NCBI RefSeq assembly: GCF_000969905.1
Contig: NZ_CP009520.1
Coordinates: 3,472,001-3,536,000, forward strand
DNA from: Methanosarcina vacuolata Z-761
GTDB taxonomy: Archaea; Halobacteriota; Methanosarcinia; Methanosarcinales; Methanosarcinaceae
DNA: 64,000 nt
Direction: 5' to 3'
Program-made: the position numbers and the translations under genes
Notes under the pieces: generated by a model
The model's database searches: none
The model's input: the letters and a program-made list of their open reading frames with translations, nothing else
What the model was told of the DNA's origin: nothing
Shown: one piece after another, positions 9,766-19,787 of the stretch
How positions within the stretch are numbered: position 1 is the stretch's first letter
Layout of the letters: every line of letters begins with the position of its first letter

Positions 9766-9860
9766 CAGTGTATATTTTACAATAGTCCTTATATTTAATT
9801 TCTTTGTATTTTGTTGATATCATTTCGATTTTTTGGGAATCGTATTTATTTTTCCAGTAA

Positions 9861-9872
9861 TTTTTAAATAGG
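9861..9872 (+). promoter_or_regulatory. likely TATA box for groES-groEL
   Basis: TTTTTAAATAGG is a good archaeal TATA element, about 135 bases before the groES start. Transcription would begin near 9895 and leave a long leader. The leader contains the palindromes GAGCGCTC (9909-9916) and TTGATCAA, possible operator sites. The bacterial CIRCE operator is not present. Confidence 0.5.
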
Positions 9873-10002
9873 AGTTCCACATTATATGCAGATAGTCAAG
9901 CGCATGAGCGCTCAACATATTGATCAATCCCATACTGACTCATAGCTACCAGTTAATGTTCAGCTAACATGGGGTCACTTACACATAAGGAGGAACAATA
10001 AA

Positions 10003-10281
10003 GTGATTATCAAACCTATTGGCGAACGAGTCTTGCTTAAGCACCAGAAGAAACAAGAAGTTACAAAAGGCGGGATCTATATCCCGGAGTCTGCACGGCA
10101 GGAGAAAAAGGAAGGTATTGTTATTTCGGTAGGGACTTTTGAAGATGGAAAGGAGCTTCCCCTGAAGAAAGGAGACCGTGTGATCTACGGGGGATATCAG
10201 TCAGACGAAATTGAAATTGACGATGAAAAGTACCTTTTTGTCGACTTCAAGGATATTCTGGCAACAATTGCTGAAGAATAA
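10003..10281 (+). CDS. groES: co-chaperonin GroES (group I, Hsp10)
   Basis: This 92-residue protein is a full-length GroES: N-terminal IKPIGERVLLKHQ, a mobile-loop region rich in Lys and Gly (TKGGIYIPESA), and the closing VDFKDILATI. It caps the GroEL ring and helps to fold cytosolic proteins. It starts at GTG 10003 with AAGGAGG nine bases upstream. groEL follows after 148 bases. Group I chaperonins are bacterial; Methanosarcina species are known to have acquired them while keeping the archaeal thermosome. Confidence 0.97.
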   Translation: MIIKPIGERVLLKHQKKQEVTKGGIYIPESARQEKKEGIVISVGTFEDGKELPLKKGDRVIYGGYQSDEIEIDDEKYLFVDFKDILATIAEE

Positions 10282-10423
10282 TGTTGAACGAGGCCGATCC
10301 TGAAGAACATAAGTATGAATGTATTCAGATTTGATTCATGGAGTTTAAGACTATATCCAAAATTTAATACTCCAAATTTAATTGGAGAAAAGATTTGATT
10401 CTATTTGACTTTAACCCAGGTGA

Positions 10424-12040
<1,617 letters not shown>

Positions 12041-12044
12041 TTTT

Positions 12045-12335
12045 AGCTTTTTTCTTTTTTCCTTTTTTGTTTCTTTTGTCCTATCTTCTTTTTTCTTTAC
12101 TCTCTTTTTTTCTTTTTACTATTTTTTGTTTCTTTTGTCCTATTTTCTTTTTTCTTTACTCATTTTTGTTCTTTTTACCTTTTTTCGTTTCTTTTGTCCT
12201 ATCTTCTTTTTTCTTTACTCATTTTTGTTCATTTTACCTTTCTTTGCTTCTTTTGCCCTATTTTCTTTTTTCTTTACTCTCTTTTGTTCTTTTTGCCTTT
12301 CGTTGCTTCTTTACTCCTTTTCTGGATTTTCTTCC
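12045..12335. repeat. pyrimidine-only 59-bp tandem repeat after groEL
   Basis: Landmarks (GTTTCTTTTG or GCTTCTTTTG) recur at 12069, 12128, 12187, 12246 and 12305, exactly 59 bases apart. The plus strand is almost only T and C across 290 bases. The RNA would be U-rich and could end groEL transcription. Open frames through this stretch encode only Phe, Leu and Ser and are not genes. Confidence 0.93.
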
Positions 12336-12528
12336 AGCTTATCTCCCCTTTGCCCTGATTTTTTATTTTACTTATAAGTTATATATTTCGAATATCATAT
12401 TTTATCAATAACCATAATTATTAATTTGCCATCTTGTAGCCCATCTTGTAAGATTACTGTTTATACATTTGGCCTACGTTTTAATCCAGTTTACAATAAA
12501 ATCTTCTACTGAACAGGTGAAAATAAGT

Positions 12529-13356
12529 ATGTTTGAGGTTTACTGTGATTCTTCCTTTAATGAAGGCGAAGACTCTTATATTGGTTGTACTGTGCTCCGG
12601 GACGGCAAACAGATCCACCAGTCTACAACAAAGGTCCCCGGTGCCCCTAAAAATAACCTTGACTGTGAACTTGAGGCCCTTTCTTTCGCTGTAACTCTTT
12701 CTAAAATTTTTTCCGAAAGCGATAGGGACATTACCATTTATAATGATTCTACTGAGGCTGTAAAAGTTTTCCAGAAGGAAAAGCCGGAAATTGAAAAGAA
12801 ATTTCCGGATCTCAGCATTAATTTTGAATATATTCCACGCGAAAAAGTAAATCAGGCAATTGCAGACAGTTTATCTAAAAAATTTCCGGTATTTTTCCTG
12901 AATGTTCCCACCTGTGAGGTTGAATCTTTTTCCCGGAGAGAAGACATTCTTTCCGATATTGCCCGAAACGAGCGTAATATCTTTTATCTGGAGAAAGTCG
13001 ACGAAAAATCCACGAATAAAAAGACATGCTACAGGTTGATTATCCGTACAATAGATAAAATCCTCTCGAATGACCGGTTTTATCTAATAAAAAAAGGAGG
13101 GCCGGGCACGCAGGTAAAAGCCGCAGAAGAGATAAGGAAAGACCTGTCCGACCCGCATTTCGTCTCCTCGATGGAAGCAAAAGGTGTCAGGCTTGAAAAC
13201 TCCTACTTTCTGCTCACGGACGAAACCTGGGGGCTTCGGGGCACGGACAATCAGACCTGCTCCATTCTTCCAGGCTCAATTTCACACAGGATCATCTGTG
13301 ACGAAGTAGACCGCTCCCCTGAAAACCTCTTCAGAAGAGCTGAACGCTTCAAGTAA
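12529..13356 (+). CDS. RNase H-fold protein of unknown role
   Basis: The N-terminal 130 residues resemble a ribonuclease H-like fold. The acidic residues fall in the expected places: D in EVYCDSSF at the first strand, E in DCELEAL on the first helix, and D in IYNDSTEA on the fourth strand. The distal NQAIADSLSKK resembles the last motif (ADxLS). The C-terminal half (about 140-275) is not recognised. It may be a hybrid nuclease or reverse-transcriptase-like RVT_3 protein. I chose ATG 12529 over the TTG at 12469 because an AGGTGA sits nine bases upstream of it. Confidence 0.7.
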   Translation: MFEVYCDSSFNEGEDSYIGCTVLRDGKQIHQSTTKVPGAPKNNLDCELEALSFAVTLSKIFSESDRDITIYNDSTEAVKVFQKEKPEIEKKFPDLSINFEYIPREKVNQAIADSLSKKFPVFFLNVPTCEVESFSRREDILSDIARNERNIFYLEKVDEKSTNKKTCYRLIIRTIDKILSNDRFYLIKKGGPGTQVKAAEEIRKDLSDPHFVSSMEAKGVRLENSYFLLTDETWGLRGTDNQTCSILPGSISHRIICDEVDRSPENLFRRAERFK

Positions 13357-13396
13357 TTTTTCTGCCCGAAACCAAACCTGTCTTATTTTTTCGACC

Positions 13397-13440
13397 AACC
13401 GTTGCGCCTGTTTATCACAAACCGTTGCGCCGGTTTATCA
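13397..13440. repeat. 22-bp direct repeat, two copies
   Basis: Two adjacent copies of AACCGTTGCGCCNGTTTATCAC lie in the spacer behind the RNase H-fold gene. Confidence 0.85.
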
Positions 13441-13498
13441 CGCCGGATAGGGGCCGGGGACAAGAGTCTCAAACTCAAACACTTCTCGGGTTTTCGCT

Positions 13499-13521
13499 CA
13501 AGCCTTTTTTGAAAAGGCTTG
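13499..13521. terminator. hairpin, possible terminator
   Basis: Perfect 10-base arms (CAAGCCTTTT and AAAAGGCTTG) around a three-base loop. Related AGGCTTGC fragments recur up to 13562, suggesting a small repeated extragenic palindrome. It could end transcription of the RNase H-fold gene. Confidence 0.5.
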
Positions 13522-13603
13522 CGGGCAAGCAGTTTTTTAAAAAGGCTTGCGAAAGGGCTTGCAGTACCTAATATTTAGGAGTAGTCACTATATACTATAT
13601 GGG

Positions 13604-14245
13604 GTGCGAGTTACGGTAGAAGATCCTGAAAATAAGATATGGCAGACTGTCCCCGATGTTCGGCGGGAAACAGGAAAGGAATCTGAAGGAAATGCCAAAG
13701 AACCGAAAAAACTCGGTAAAGAAGAGGTTCAGTATGCTGGAGTTCCGGCCGGTGAAGGCTGTATGTCCTGCCTTGAGATGCCTGAAGAGCAACGTAAAAA
13801 CTTCATCCTGGAGATACAGCAGGCGGCAGAAAAGATACTCAAGGCCCACGGGGTTATCAATGAAGTCTCTGATCTTTTGAAGGGCGAATGGTTCCTTAAG
13901 CTTCAGAAATCCGGGTTTGAGAATAAACTGGTTCTTGCAAAATACGGGGAAGAGGTTTCCATAGGGTTTTTTATTTACTCGGACGATGTACCGGTTCCAG
14001 ATCCGAACCTTGTCTTGCTCTCACGGGATGGGCTCTGGTATCCCCAGAGAATAGAGGAAAAACTTGAGGAAACGGTTTCTTCCTTTTTTGCAGGGGCATA
14101 TGGAGACTATGACTTCCTTAATATTATTCCTGAAAATCTTGAAAAGTTCCAGGTTTTCCAGCGAGATTTTGCGAAAACACTTGAAAGCCAGGGCTGGAGT
14201 GATCCGGAGGTAAAAGTTCTCGAAAAAATCATGCCAAGAAATTAA
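13604..14245 (+). CDS. hypothetical protein, unrecognised
   Basis: I do not recognise this family. The protein (about 213 residues) has a charged N-terminal region with a single CMSC pair. A folded C-terminal part begins near FILEIQQAAEKILKAHG. It continues with several amphipathic strands, including VSIGFFIYSDDVPVPDPNL. The C-terminal 150 residues look like one globular domain. The start is uncertain: GTG 13604 is in frame but lacks a good ribosome site, and the open frame extends back to TTG 13547 inside a repeated palindrome region. It stands alone between the RNase H-fold gene and the aminotransferase. Confidence 0.65.
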   Translation: MRVTVEDPENKIWQTVPDVRRETGKESEGNAKEPKKLGKEEVQYAGVPAGEGCMSCLEMPEEQRKNFILEIQQAAEKILKAHGVINEVSDLLKGEWFLKLQKSGFENKLVLAKYGEEVSIGFFIYSDDVPVPDPNLVLLSRDGLWYPQRIEEKLEETVSSFFAGAYGDYDFLNIIPENLEKFQVFQRDFAKTLESQGWSDPEVKVLEKIMPRN

Positions 14246-14511
14246 GCTATCTTATAAACTGGTTTCTGTCTTATAAACGAGTTTCATGCAGAAACTAACT
14301 TTTTTCCTCTGTTTTCCCAGGAGTTACCCTTTTTCTAATTCAGGCTTATCAGGATTTGACCTTTTTATTTCTGTTTTCTCAGTTCTGATTTTGTGTTTCC
14401 CACAGAATATTTAAATATTGAAAGCATACGCAGTTTCAGATATAACATCAACAGTGTTACTTGCTTTTACTTCAGCTCCTCTCACAATAATCGATTTTCA
14501 GAAGGTTTTCT

Positions 14512-15708
14512 ATGTTTTCAATAAATTCCGAATGCATCTTATCAAAAAAATCTGAAGATATCCCTCCTTTCTATGTGATGGAAGTGCTGGAAAGTGCCCA
14601 GGCTCTGGAAGCTGAGGGAAGACACATAATCCACCTTGAAGTAGGAGAGCCTGATTTCCCTACAGCTCCCCATATCTGTGAAGCTGCCTGTGCTGCTATT
14701 CGCCGGGGAGCCACAAAATACACTCACAGTCAGGGACTTCCTTCGCTCAGAGAGGCAATAGTCGAATCCTACCAGCAGAAGTTCGGAGTCGAACTGAGTC
14801 CGGACCAGATTATTGTAACATCCGGCACAAGTCCGGCTCTTTTGATTGTTTTTATGGCTCTGCTTGAGAAAATGGATGAAGTAATAATGTCGAACCCCCA
14901 TTATGCCTGCTATCCTAACTTCGTGAAATACCTGGGTGGAACTCCTGTTTTTGTTTACACGAGCGAGACAAACGGGTTTGCCCTGGAACCGGAAACAGTA
15001 AGGCAGTGCCTGAGCCCGAATACTAAAGCCATCCTGATCAATAGTCCTTCAAATCCTGGAGGGCATGTCATGTCTCCGGAAAATTTGCAGGGCCTTGCCG
15101 AGATCGCGGATGAAAGAGGAATTCCTATTGTTTCGGACGAGATTTATCAGGGTTTGATCTATGGCGGGAACGATCATACTATTCTGGAATACACAAAGAA
15201 CGCCTTTGTCCTGAATGGTTTTTCCAAATTATATGCTATGACAGGCTGGAGGCTCGGTTATATTATCTGTCCTCCTGAATGCGTCCGTGCAATTCAGAAA
15301 ATTCACCAGAACTTTTTCATCTGCGCCAATTCTTTTGTCCAGGAGGCAGGAATCGCAGCCCTTAAAGGTCCGCAGGATCACGTCGATGAGATGGTCCACA
15401 CTTACAATACACGCCGCCAGTACATGTTGAAAAGGCTTATAGAAATGGGCCTTGAGGTCCGTAAAGAGCCGATGGGAGCCTTTTATGTCCTTGCCGATGC
15501 TCGCAGGTACGGCAGCGACTCTCTGGAACTGAGCCGCCGCATTCTTAACGAGGCTGGCGTTGCAGTTACGCCAGGAATCGATTTCGGAAATGGCGCCGAA
15601 GGCTATCTGCGTTTCTCCTATGCCAACAGCATAGAAAATATAAAGGAAGGTATGGACAGGTTGGAAGCTTTTTTGGAAAAAGAGCTTGAAGGATTAGAAA
15701 TTCTATAA
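14512..15708 (+). CDS. class I/II pyridoxal-phosphate aminotransferase (aspartate aminotransferase-like)
   Basis: This 398-residue protein is a fold-type I PLP enzyme. The Schiff-base lysine is K239 in NGFSKLYAMTGWRLGY. The NSPSNPGG stretch near 182-189 holds the conserved Asn, VSDEIYQGLIY follows near 208, and the C-terminal YLRFSYA carries the carboxylate-binding Arg. Family members transfer amino groups between aspartate, aromatic or other amino acids and 2-oxoglutarate; the exact substrate is not clear. It is preceded by a 260-base AT-rich spacer with a TATA-like AATATTTAAATATTG near 14405. Confidence 0.9.
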   Translation: MFSINSECILSKKSEDIPPFYVMEVLESAQALEAEGRHIIHLEVGEPDFPTAPHICEAACAAIRRGATKYTHSQGLPSLREAIVESYQQKFGVELSPDQIIVTSGTSPALLIVFMALLEKMDEVIMSNPHYACYPNFVKYLGGTPVFVYTSETNGFALEPETVRQCLSPNTKAILINSPSNPGGHVMSPENLQGLAEIADERGIPIVSDEIYQGLIYGGNDHTILEYTKNAFVLNGFSKLYAMTGWRLGYIICPPECVRAIQKIHQNFFICANSFVQEAGIAALKGPQDHVDEMVHTYNTRRQYMLKRLIEMGLEVRKEPMGAFYVLADARRYGSDSLELSRRILNEAGVAVTPGIDFGNGAEGYLRFSYANSIENIKEGMDRLEAFLEKELEGLEIL

Positions 15709-15793
15709 CTGAGTTTAGATCAATCCTTCCTTCATTTTCTGACCAATTTTCGTCTTCACTTTTTCTAACCAATTTTATCCTCTAATATTGTTT

Positions 15794-16558
15794 TTAAAAT
15801 CCGGAAAGACTGCTCTGAAGCTTGCCGTTTTTTTCCGGGCAGAAAAGCCCTGTTATCATCCAGGTCCCATACGTGAAATGCGTCCCCATGATAAAGTAAA
15901 GTTCTTTCTCTTTCATGAAGTCCAAGAAATGCTCTTCTAATTTTCGTTCTAAGGCTGCCGGTTCCTGTTCATCCCTTATAATGTTCCGTACGGTTTCATT
16001 GAATTCCCAGTCGAGCAGGATTATTTTATGCCCCCTGCAGGCTTCTTCTCCCTCACACCTGAAGAAAAAACTTATCTCGACAGGCATTCGGGCGGATTTT
16101 TCCCCTTTTTCCAGAAAATCTCCTATGAGGTTAAAATACTGCTGCCGGTCATAAGCCTCAGTGCTGTTCACCTTTATCTCGAAATCCAGGACTTCAGGCT
16201 TTACCACTCCAAGGCTTGCTCCTTCGAGATTCAGCTTTTCAATAGACGTTACGAGCGGCAGGATAAGCTCCTTTATTTCTCTTTCTTTAAGGGGCTTTTC
16301 CAGGTTTATATGACTGAGGACTTTCCTGCTCTCCCACCTGACATCATGCTCAGGTTTAGTAACCGTGACCTCAAGCAGGTCATTCTTTCGGAAATCAACC
16401 AGCCCTTCTCCGTATCTGAATCCCAGGGGATAGAGCCTGAGCAGTTCGCCATGTTTATTGATGCCGATAACTCCAACGGCATGTCCGTCCCCATCTTTTT
16501 TGCTTTTTTCAGGGGTGGCTCTGACAAGGACAGCTATTTCTTCTTTTTCGCGTTTCAA
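15794..16558 (-). CDS. hypothetical protein, unrecognised
   Basis: This 254-residue protein belongs to no family I can name. The first 130 residues look like a beta-rich domain (LVRATPEK, GVIGINKHGELLRLYPLGFRY). The second half contains FRCEGEEACRGHKIILLDWEFNET in outline, with a C-x7-C-x2-H cluster and the phrase GTHFTYGTWMITGLF near the end. The cysteine/histidine cluster hints at metal binding. It starts at TTG 16558, with GAGGT seven bases upstream. It is convergent with the aminotransferase gene. Confidence 0.7.
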   Translation of the reverse strand: MKREKEEIAVLVRATPEKSKKDGDGHAVGVIGINKHGELLRLYPLGFRYGEGLVDFRKNDLLEVTVTKPEHDVRWESRKVLSHINLEKPLKEREIKELILPLVTSIEKLNLEGASLGVVKPEVLDFEIKVNSTEAYDRQQYFNLIGDFLEKGEKSARMPVEISFFFRCEGEEACRGHKIILLDWEFNETVRNIIRDEQEPAALERKLEEHFLDFMKEKELYFIMGTHFTYGTWMITGLFCPEKNGKLQSSLSGF

Positions 16559-16745
16559 AATAAGAACCTCGCTTGCTGTTGAGCAGTTTTTTGCAAGTTT
16601 GAGCAGGTAGAAGAAGATTGGATCTTCGGGTTATTAACCGTTGGGGAAGTTACGTGAAAGTATTATTTCTTCAAACTCTACTATCTTCAGGCATGAAAAA
16701 TTAAATTTTTGAGTGTTGATTAGCATGAAAGTATTAAACCTGAGT

Positions 16746-16776
16746 ACAGTGTACCGACTTTTCCGTAAAATCTAAA
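16746..16776 (+). repeat. solo insertion-sequence-like terminal repeat
   Basis: ACAGTGTACC followed by TTCCGTAAAATC matches the left-end pattern of the miniature elements at 37501 and 38585 (GGCAGTGTA...TTCTGTAAA). No right-end partner is seen nearby. It lies just before the FRG-domain gene and may mark an old insertion. Confidence 0.5.
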
Positions 16777-16852
16777 TTTAATATGTTTTTGAGTCAAGAA
16801 GTAGAATCTTTTTAAGTTATTGGCTTTATTCTATCAAAAAAGAGGCTAAAAA

Positions 16853-17935
16853 ATGACTATTGATTTCAATGAAACAGATAAATATTTTGAAATTAACTTT
16901 TTAAATGAAGAAAAACCGCACTCATTATTATTAGATCTATATTTTAATCCTGCCAAAATTCTGGGCGACTATTTTGAAAAAATTTTTCCTCGAGATATTG
17001 AATATCAAAAAAATCATGCGTTAATACCATATACTGTTGACTTTATAGGATGGAATGGATGGTTATTCCGCGGTCACAAAGATGCTGGTTGGAAATTAGA
17101 AACCTCATTCGAAAGACTAATCCACAACAGAACTATTTTTAAAAATGATTTTGAAATCGAGACTGACAGAACCAAGTTTAGAGACTATTTTGAAATAGAA
17201 ATGGGTATGATCAGAGAATTTAGAAGAAAAGTATTCGAATATGCCCCTCATTTAAAAAGCCTACGTGAAGAAGACTATTATGAATGGATTGCAAATATGC
17301 AACATTATGGTTGTAAAACAAGATTTTTAGATGTTACCTTTTCGTTTTTTGTTGCATTATATTTTGCAGTTGAAAGTATTGAATTTTCTAAGGTAAACGA
17401 GGACAGTAAAAAAGGAATGTTCACTATATGGTTTTTTAATAGAATGTGGATCGAAAAAAGATATAAGGATTTTCTTCCACGTGAAATAATGGATCTATAT
17501 AATAAATATGATCAATTCGGAAAAGATGTTCGCATACAAGATAAAGTTTTAAACTACGTACCTGATTTGAAAAAACAGAAAAAAGAATTCAAAGACGCAT
17601 TTAAAACTGTGATTAATATGACCCCTTATTATTTAAACGAAAGGTTAGTAAGACAGAAGGGCTCATTTTTGGTTCCAACAAATCCATACTGTTCATTTGA
17701 AGAAAATCTGTTTAATATGATCAAAGATAAAAATGACATTTTTAGAATTATCAAAGTGAATGTTGAATATAATGATAAGTCGTTGTTGTATATGTTGAAA
17801 TTCCTGGATGAAATGAACAATACTAGCAGTGTACTTTTTAACAGTATTGAAGGCCTATGTAAAAATATTAATTATAAAAGTCTGCTGCCCAATGATTCAA
17901 TTATCATTTCGCCCAATAAAGGAATTAAGAGCTAA
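16853..17935 (+). CDS. FRG-domain protein
   Basis: This 360-residue protein has the FRG domain named after its Phe-Arg-Gly motif, here WLFRGHKDAGWKL at residues 70-82. The second conserved block, MQHYGCKTRFLDVTFS at 149-164, is followed by VALYFAVES. FRG proteins are common in bacterial and archaeal accessory DNA and in defence neighbourhoods, but their activity is not settled. Base composition is much more AT-rich than the flanking core genes, and an IS1-type element lies immediately downstream, both signs of transfer. AGAGGCT precedes the ATG. Confidence 0.85.
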   Translation: MTIDFNETDKYFEINFLNEEKPHSLLLDLYFNPAKILGDYFEKIFPRDIEYQKNHALIPYTVDFIGWNGWLFRGHKDAGWKLETSFERLIHNRTIFKNDFEIETDRTKFRDYFEIEMGMIREFRRKVFEYAPHLKSLREEDYYEWIANMQHYGCKTRFLDVTFSFFVALYFAVESIEFSKVNEDSKKGMFTIWFFNRMWIEKRYKDFLPREIMDLYNKYDQFGKDVRIQDKVLNYVPDLKKQKKEFKDAFKTVINMTPYYLNERLVRQKGSFLVPTNPYCSFEENLFNMIKDKNDIFRIIKVNVEYNDKSLLYMLKFLDEMNNTSSVLFNSIEGLCKNINYKSLLPNDSIIISPNKGIKS

Positions 17936-18090
17936 GAAAAACATAAGCAGACCCTGAAAATACGTCTAGGATTAGCGCCAACATTTTTACGAGAATATAT
18001 AAGTGCGATTATTGCGATGCATAAACAAACCTCAATAATGAAGTCACTGATCGCTTTTAAATGATATCGTTTTTGGGTCGTGTCCTCAAA

Positions 18091-18723
18091 TTATTGAACA
18101 GGAACTCTAAATGTTAATAGTTCCTTTAAACTCCATATGTGATCAGTTATTCCTTCTGCCATAGCTGGAGTCCTTTGAAACCATTTTCTATTTCCAGAAT
18201 CTATTTTTAACCTTAGAGACTTATGAGGTTTTACAAAGTTATACCATGCTTGGAATAAGTCAAATGCTTTCTGATGCATCCTTTTGGTTTTACTGAAATT
18301 CATTCCTTTTCTTATAAATCTTGCAAGAGATGTCCTTATCGTAAGGTTTATCCTTTCTACATAAGAAGTTCCAATATAACCATCCGAATCAGCTCCAAGC
18401 ATTTCGAATATCTCTTCAGGATCTCCAAAGATGATACGTTGAACTGTTTCAACTATATAATTTTTTACCTTTTTTTTCAATACTTTGACATATTTTAAAT
18501 CGTCAAGTGGAACTATTTTAGGTAGCGGTTTTCTTCCGATGCCTTTGTACTGTGGCAACTCGATTTTACCATAAACGTTTATAAGTGCTTCTTCAAAGGC
18601 ATCCCAATCATCTGAGGTAAATACAGGGATAGGAGAAGATGGGGAACGCATATTCTCAACTTCTTTAAATAACTCTATAGCATCCTCTGTACTACGTTTT
18701 CCTTCATGATGAGAAAGAAGCAA
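18091..18723 (-). CDS. IS1-type transposase, catalytic (InsB-like) frame
   Basis: This 210-residue frame is the catalytic half of an IS1 transposase, with SHHEGKRSTEDAIELF at the start and SYVERINLTIRTSLARFIRKGMNF in outline near 118-140, the latter carrying the conserved ER of the DDE fold. The upstream frame ends in a stop at 18785. Reading continues into this frame only if one base is skipped in the AAAAAAAGCAAAAAAATG stretch near 18790-18810. The joined product would read KNVTEEDSEEYGDVYSL and carry on. Confidence 0.85.
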   Translation of the reverse strand: MLLSHHEGKRSTEDAIELFKEVENMRSPSSPIPVFTSDDWDAFEEALINVYGKIELPQYKGIGRKPLPKIVPLDDLKYVKVLKKKVKNYIVETVQRIIFGDPEEIFEMLGADSDGYIGTSYVERINLTIRTSLARFIRKGMNFSKTKRMHQKAFDLFQAWYNFVKPHKSLRLKIDSGNRKWFQRTPAMAEGITDHIWSLKELLTFRVPVQ

Positions 18724-18784
18724 TCTTGTGTCACTTTTGATTGCTGTAAGTGAATATACGTCACCATACTCTTCAGAATCTTCT

Positions 18785-19234
18785 TCAGTAACATTTTTTT
18801 GCTTTTTTTATATATGACCAGATCTCATCAACCTCTACTCTCGTAAGATTAAGATTTTTGAGGAAATAAGTTGTAACTTCTTCTGCATGCCTTCCTGCAA
18901 TCTCAAGCCATCTGCAAATTGTATCTTTACTATGTCCAGTAGCTCTTGCAACTCCACGGATACTTCCTTTTTCAGGAATCATAGCTATTGTCCTTAGAAC
19001 TTCTTCATCAGAAGTGTTGAGTTCGAAAAATATTGTACCTCTAGTTTCACTAAAACATTTTTTACAAGTTTTACATTTAAGAAGCAAATGGTTATTTTTA
19101 CCATATCTTTCTTTAAGAACTATATTCCCTTGATTTTTAATTCCATAATCAGTGCAGTCTTTGTTCCAGCAAAAAAATTGTGAAAAATCTATTTCAGAAG
19201 TAATTAAGATGCCCCCAAATAATAATAGATTCAA
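18785..19234 (-). CDS. IS1-type transposase, N-terminal zinc-finger/HTH (InsA-like) frame
   Basis: This 149-residue frame holds the IS1 N-terminal half: a four-cysteine zinc finger (C22, C27, CKTCKKC) followed by a helix-turn-helix (GVARATGHSKDTICRWLEIAG). It ends VEVDEIWSYIKKAKKCY, with the stop just past two runs of seven adenines. IS1 produces its full transposase by frameshifting at an A-rich slip site, so this may be programmed; a homopolymer mutation is the alternative. Confidence 0.85.
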   Translation of the reverse strand: MNLLLFGGILITSEIDFSQFFCWNKDCTDYGIKNQGNIVLKERYGKNNHLLLKCKTCKKCFSETRGTIFFELNTSDEEVLRTIAMIPEKGSIRGVARATGHSKDTICRWLEIAGRHAEEVTTYFLKNLNLTRVEVDEIWSYIKKAKKCY

Positions 19235-19420
19235 GATTATATAAAACTAAGTCAATGATTTAGGGACACGACCCGTTTTTGATCTCTAAACATCATATAG
19301 TTGCTTTTACTTTCTGCACATTCCAGTAAATGAACCATTGCAAAGAGTAATGTAAAAAAGTATGTATGAAAAAAAATCTTAAAAGAAAATGTATAAAGAA
19401 TTTAAAGTAAAGAAAAAACG

Positions 19421-19612
19421 TGGGGCTGGTGAGATTCGAACTCACGATCGACGGGTATCTCCGAACAACTGCTTACACAGTTTTCTGGTGAGCATCTATC
19501 AGTGCTCCAACGGTTCCTCATTATCTTGCCCCGTCGGGAAAGACTCAGTATACCCGTTGTTCATCATTTATCCGCTGGAGCCCATCGCCATGCCGGGCTA
19601 GGCCACAGCCCC
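19421..19612 (-). tRNA. tRNA-Trp (CCA) with a 118-base intron containing a box C/D RNA
   Basis: Exon 1 is 19575-19612 and exon 2 is 19421-19456. The acceptor GGGGCTG pairs with CAGCCCC, the discriminator is A, and no CCA end is encoded. The anticodon stem ATGGG pairs with CCCGT and the loop CTCCAGA gives anticodon CCA. The T arm is GTGAG-TTCGAAT-CTCAC. The intron (19457-19574) lies after position 37, the usual archaeal site, and forms the guide RNA described separately. Confidence 0.95.
19457..19574 (-). ncRNA. box C/D guide RNA within the tRNA-Trp intron
   Basis: In transcript order the intron has box C (ATGATGA, 19567-19561), D' (CTGA), a C'-like TAATGA and box D (CTGA). The ten bases before box D can pair with the tRNA from the anticodon stem through the start of the intron; the fifth base upstream of the box faces C34. 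The bases before D' (ACGGGTAT) pair with ATACCCGT, placing position 39 at the fifth base. The same two sites are modified by the intron guide of Haloferax tRNA-Trp, so 2'-O-methylation at 34 and 39 is well supported. Confidence 0.92.
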
Positions 19613-19639
19613 TTTACAAGGATACTCAAATATCTTTTC

Positions 19640-19652
19640 TCTATTAAATACT
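19640..19652 (-). promoter_or_regulatory. TATA box of tRNA-Trp
   Basis: On the minus strand AAGTATTTAATAG lies about 30-40 bases before the tRNA 5' end, the right distance for an archaeal TATA element. Confidence 0.6.
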
Positions 19653-19787
19653 TAACGGCAGGAAATGATGTTTTTCCGGAAATAAGAGGTTAATTTTAAG
19701 AAATTGAATGTAAATGTCCTGTTCAAAATAGAATATGTTAGAATAGATGCGTTATTTTCCAGTCCTAATCTATGTGGTATTTTCGAG

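Larger units (their letters stand above)
18069..19280 (-). mobile_element. IS1-type insertion sequence with 6-bp target duplication
   Basis: The element spans 18075-19274, 1200 bases. Its ends are inverted repeats starting GGGTCGTGTCC on each side and matching over about 24 bases with a few differences. A direct repeat GTTTTT flanks it (18069-18074 and 19275-19280). It encodes an InsA-like and an InsB-like frame. IS1 relatives usually duplicate 8-9 bases, so either the duplication here is short or its outer bases have mutated. Confidence 0.85.

Noticed and set aside
9766-10002. CIRCE/HrcA control of groES
   Set aside because: The nine-base inverted repeat of CIRCE is not present; only other palindromes are found.
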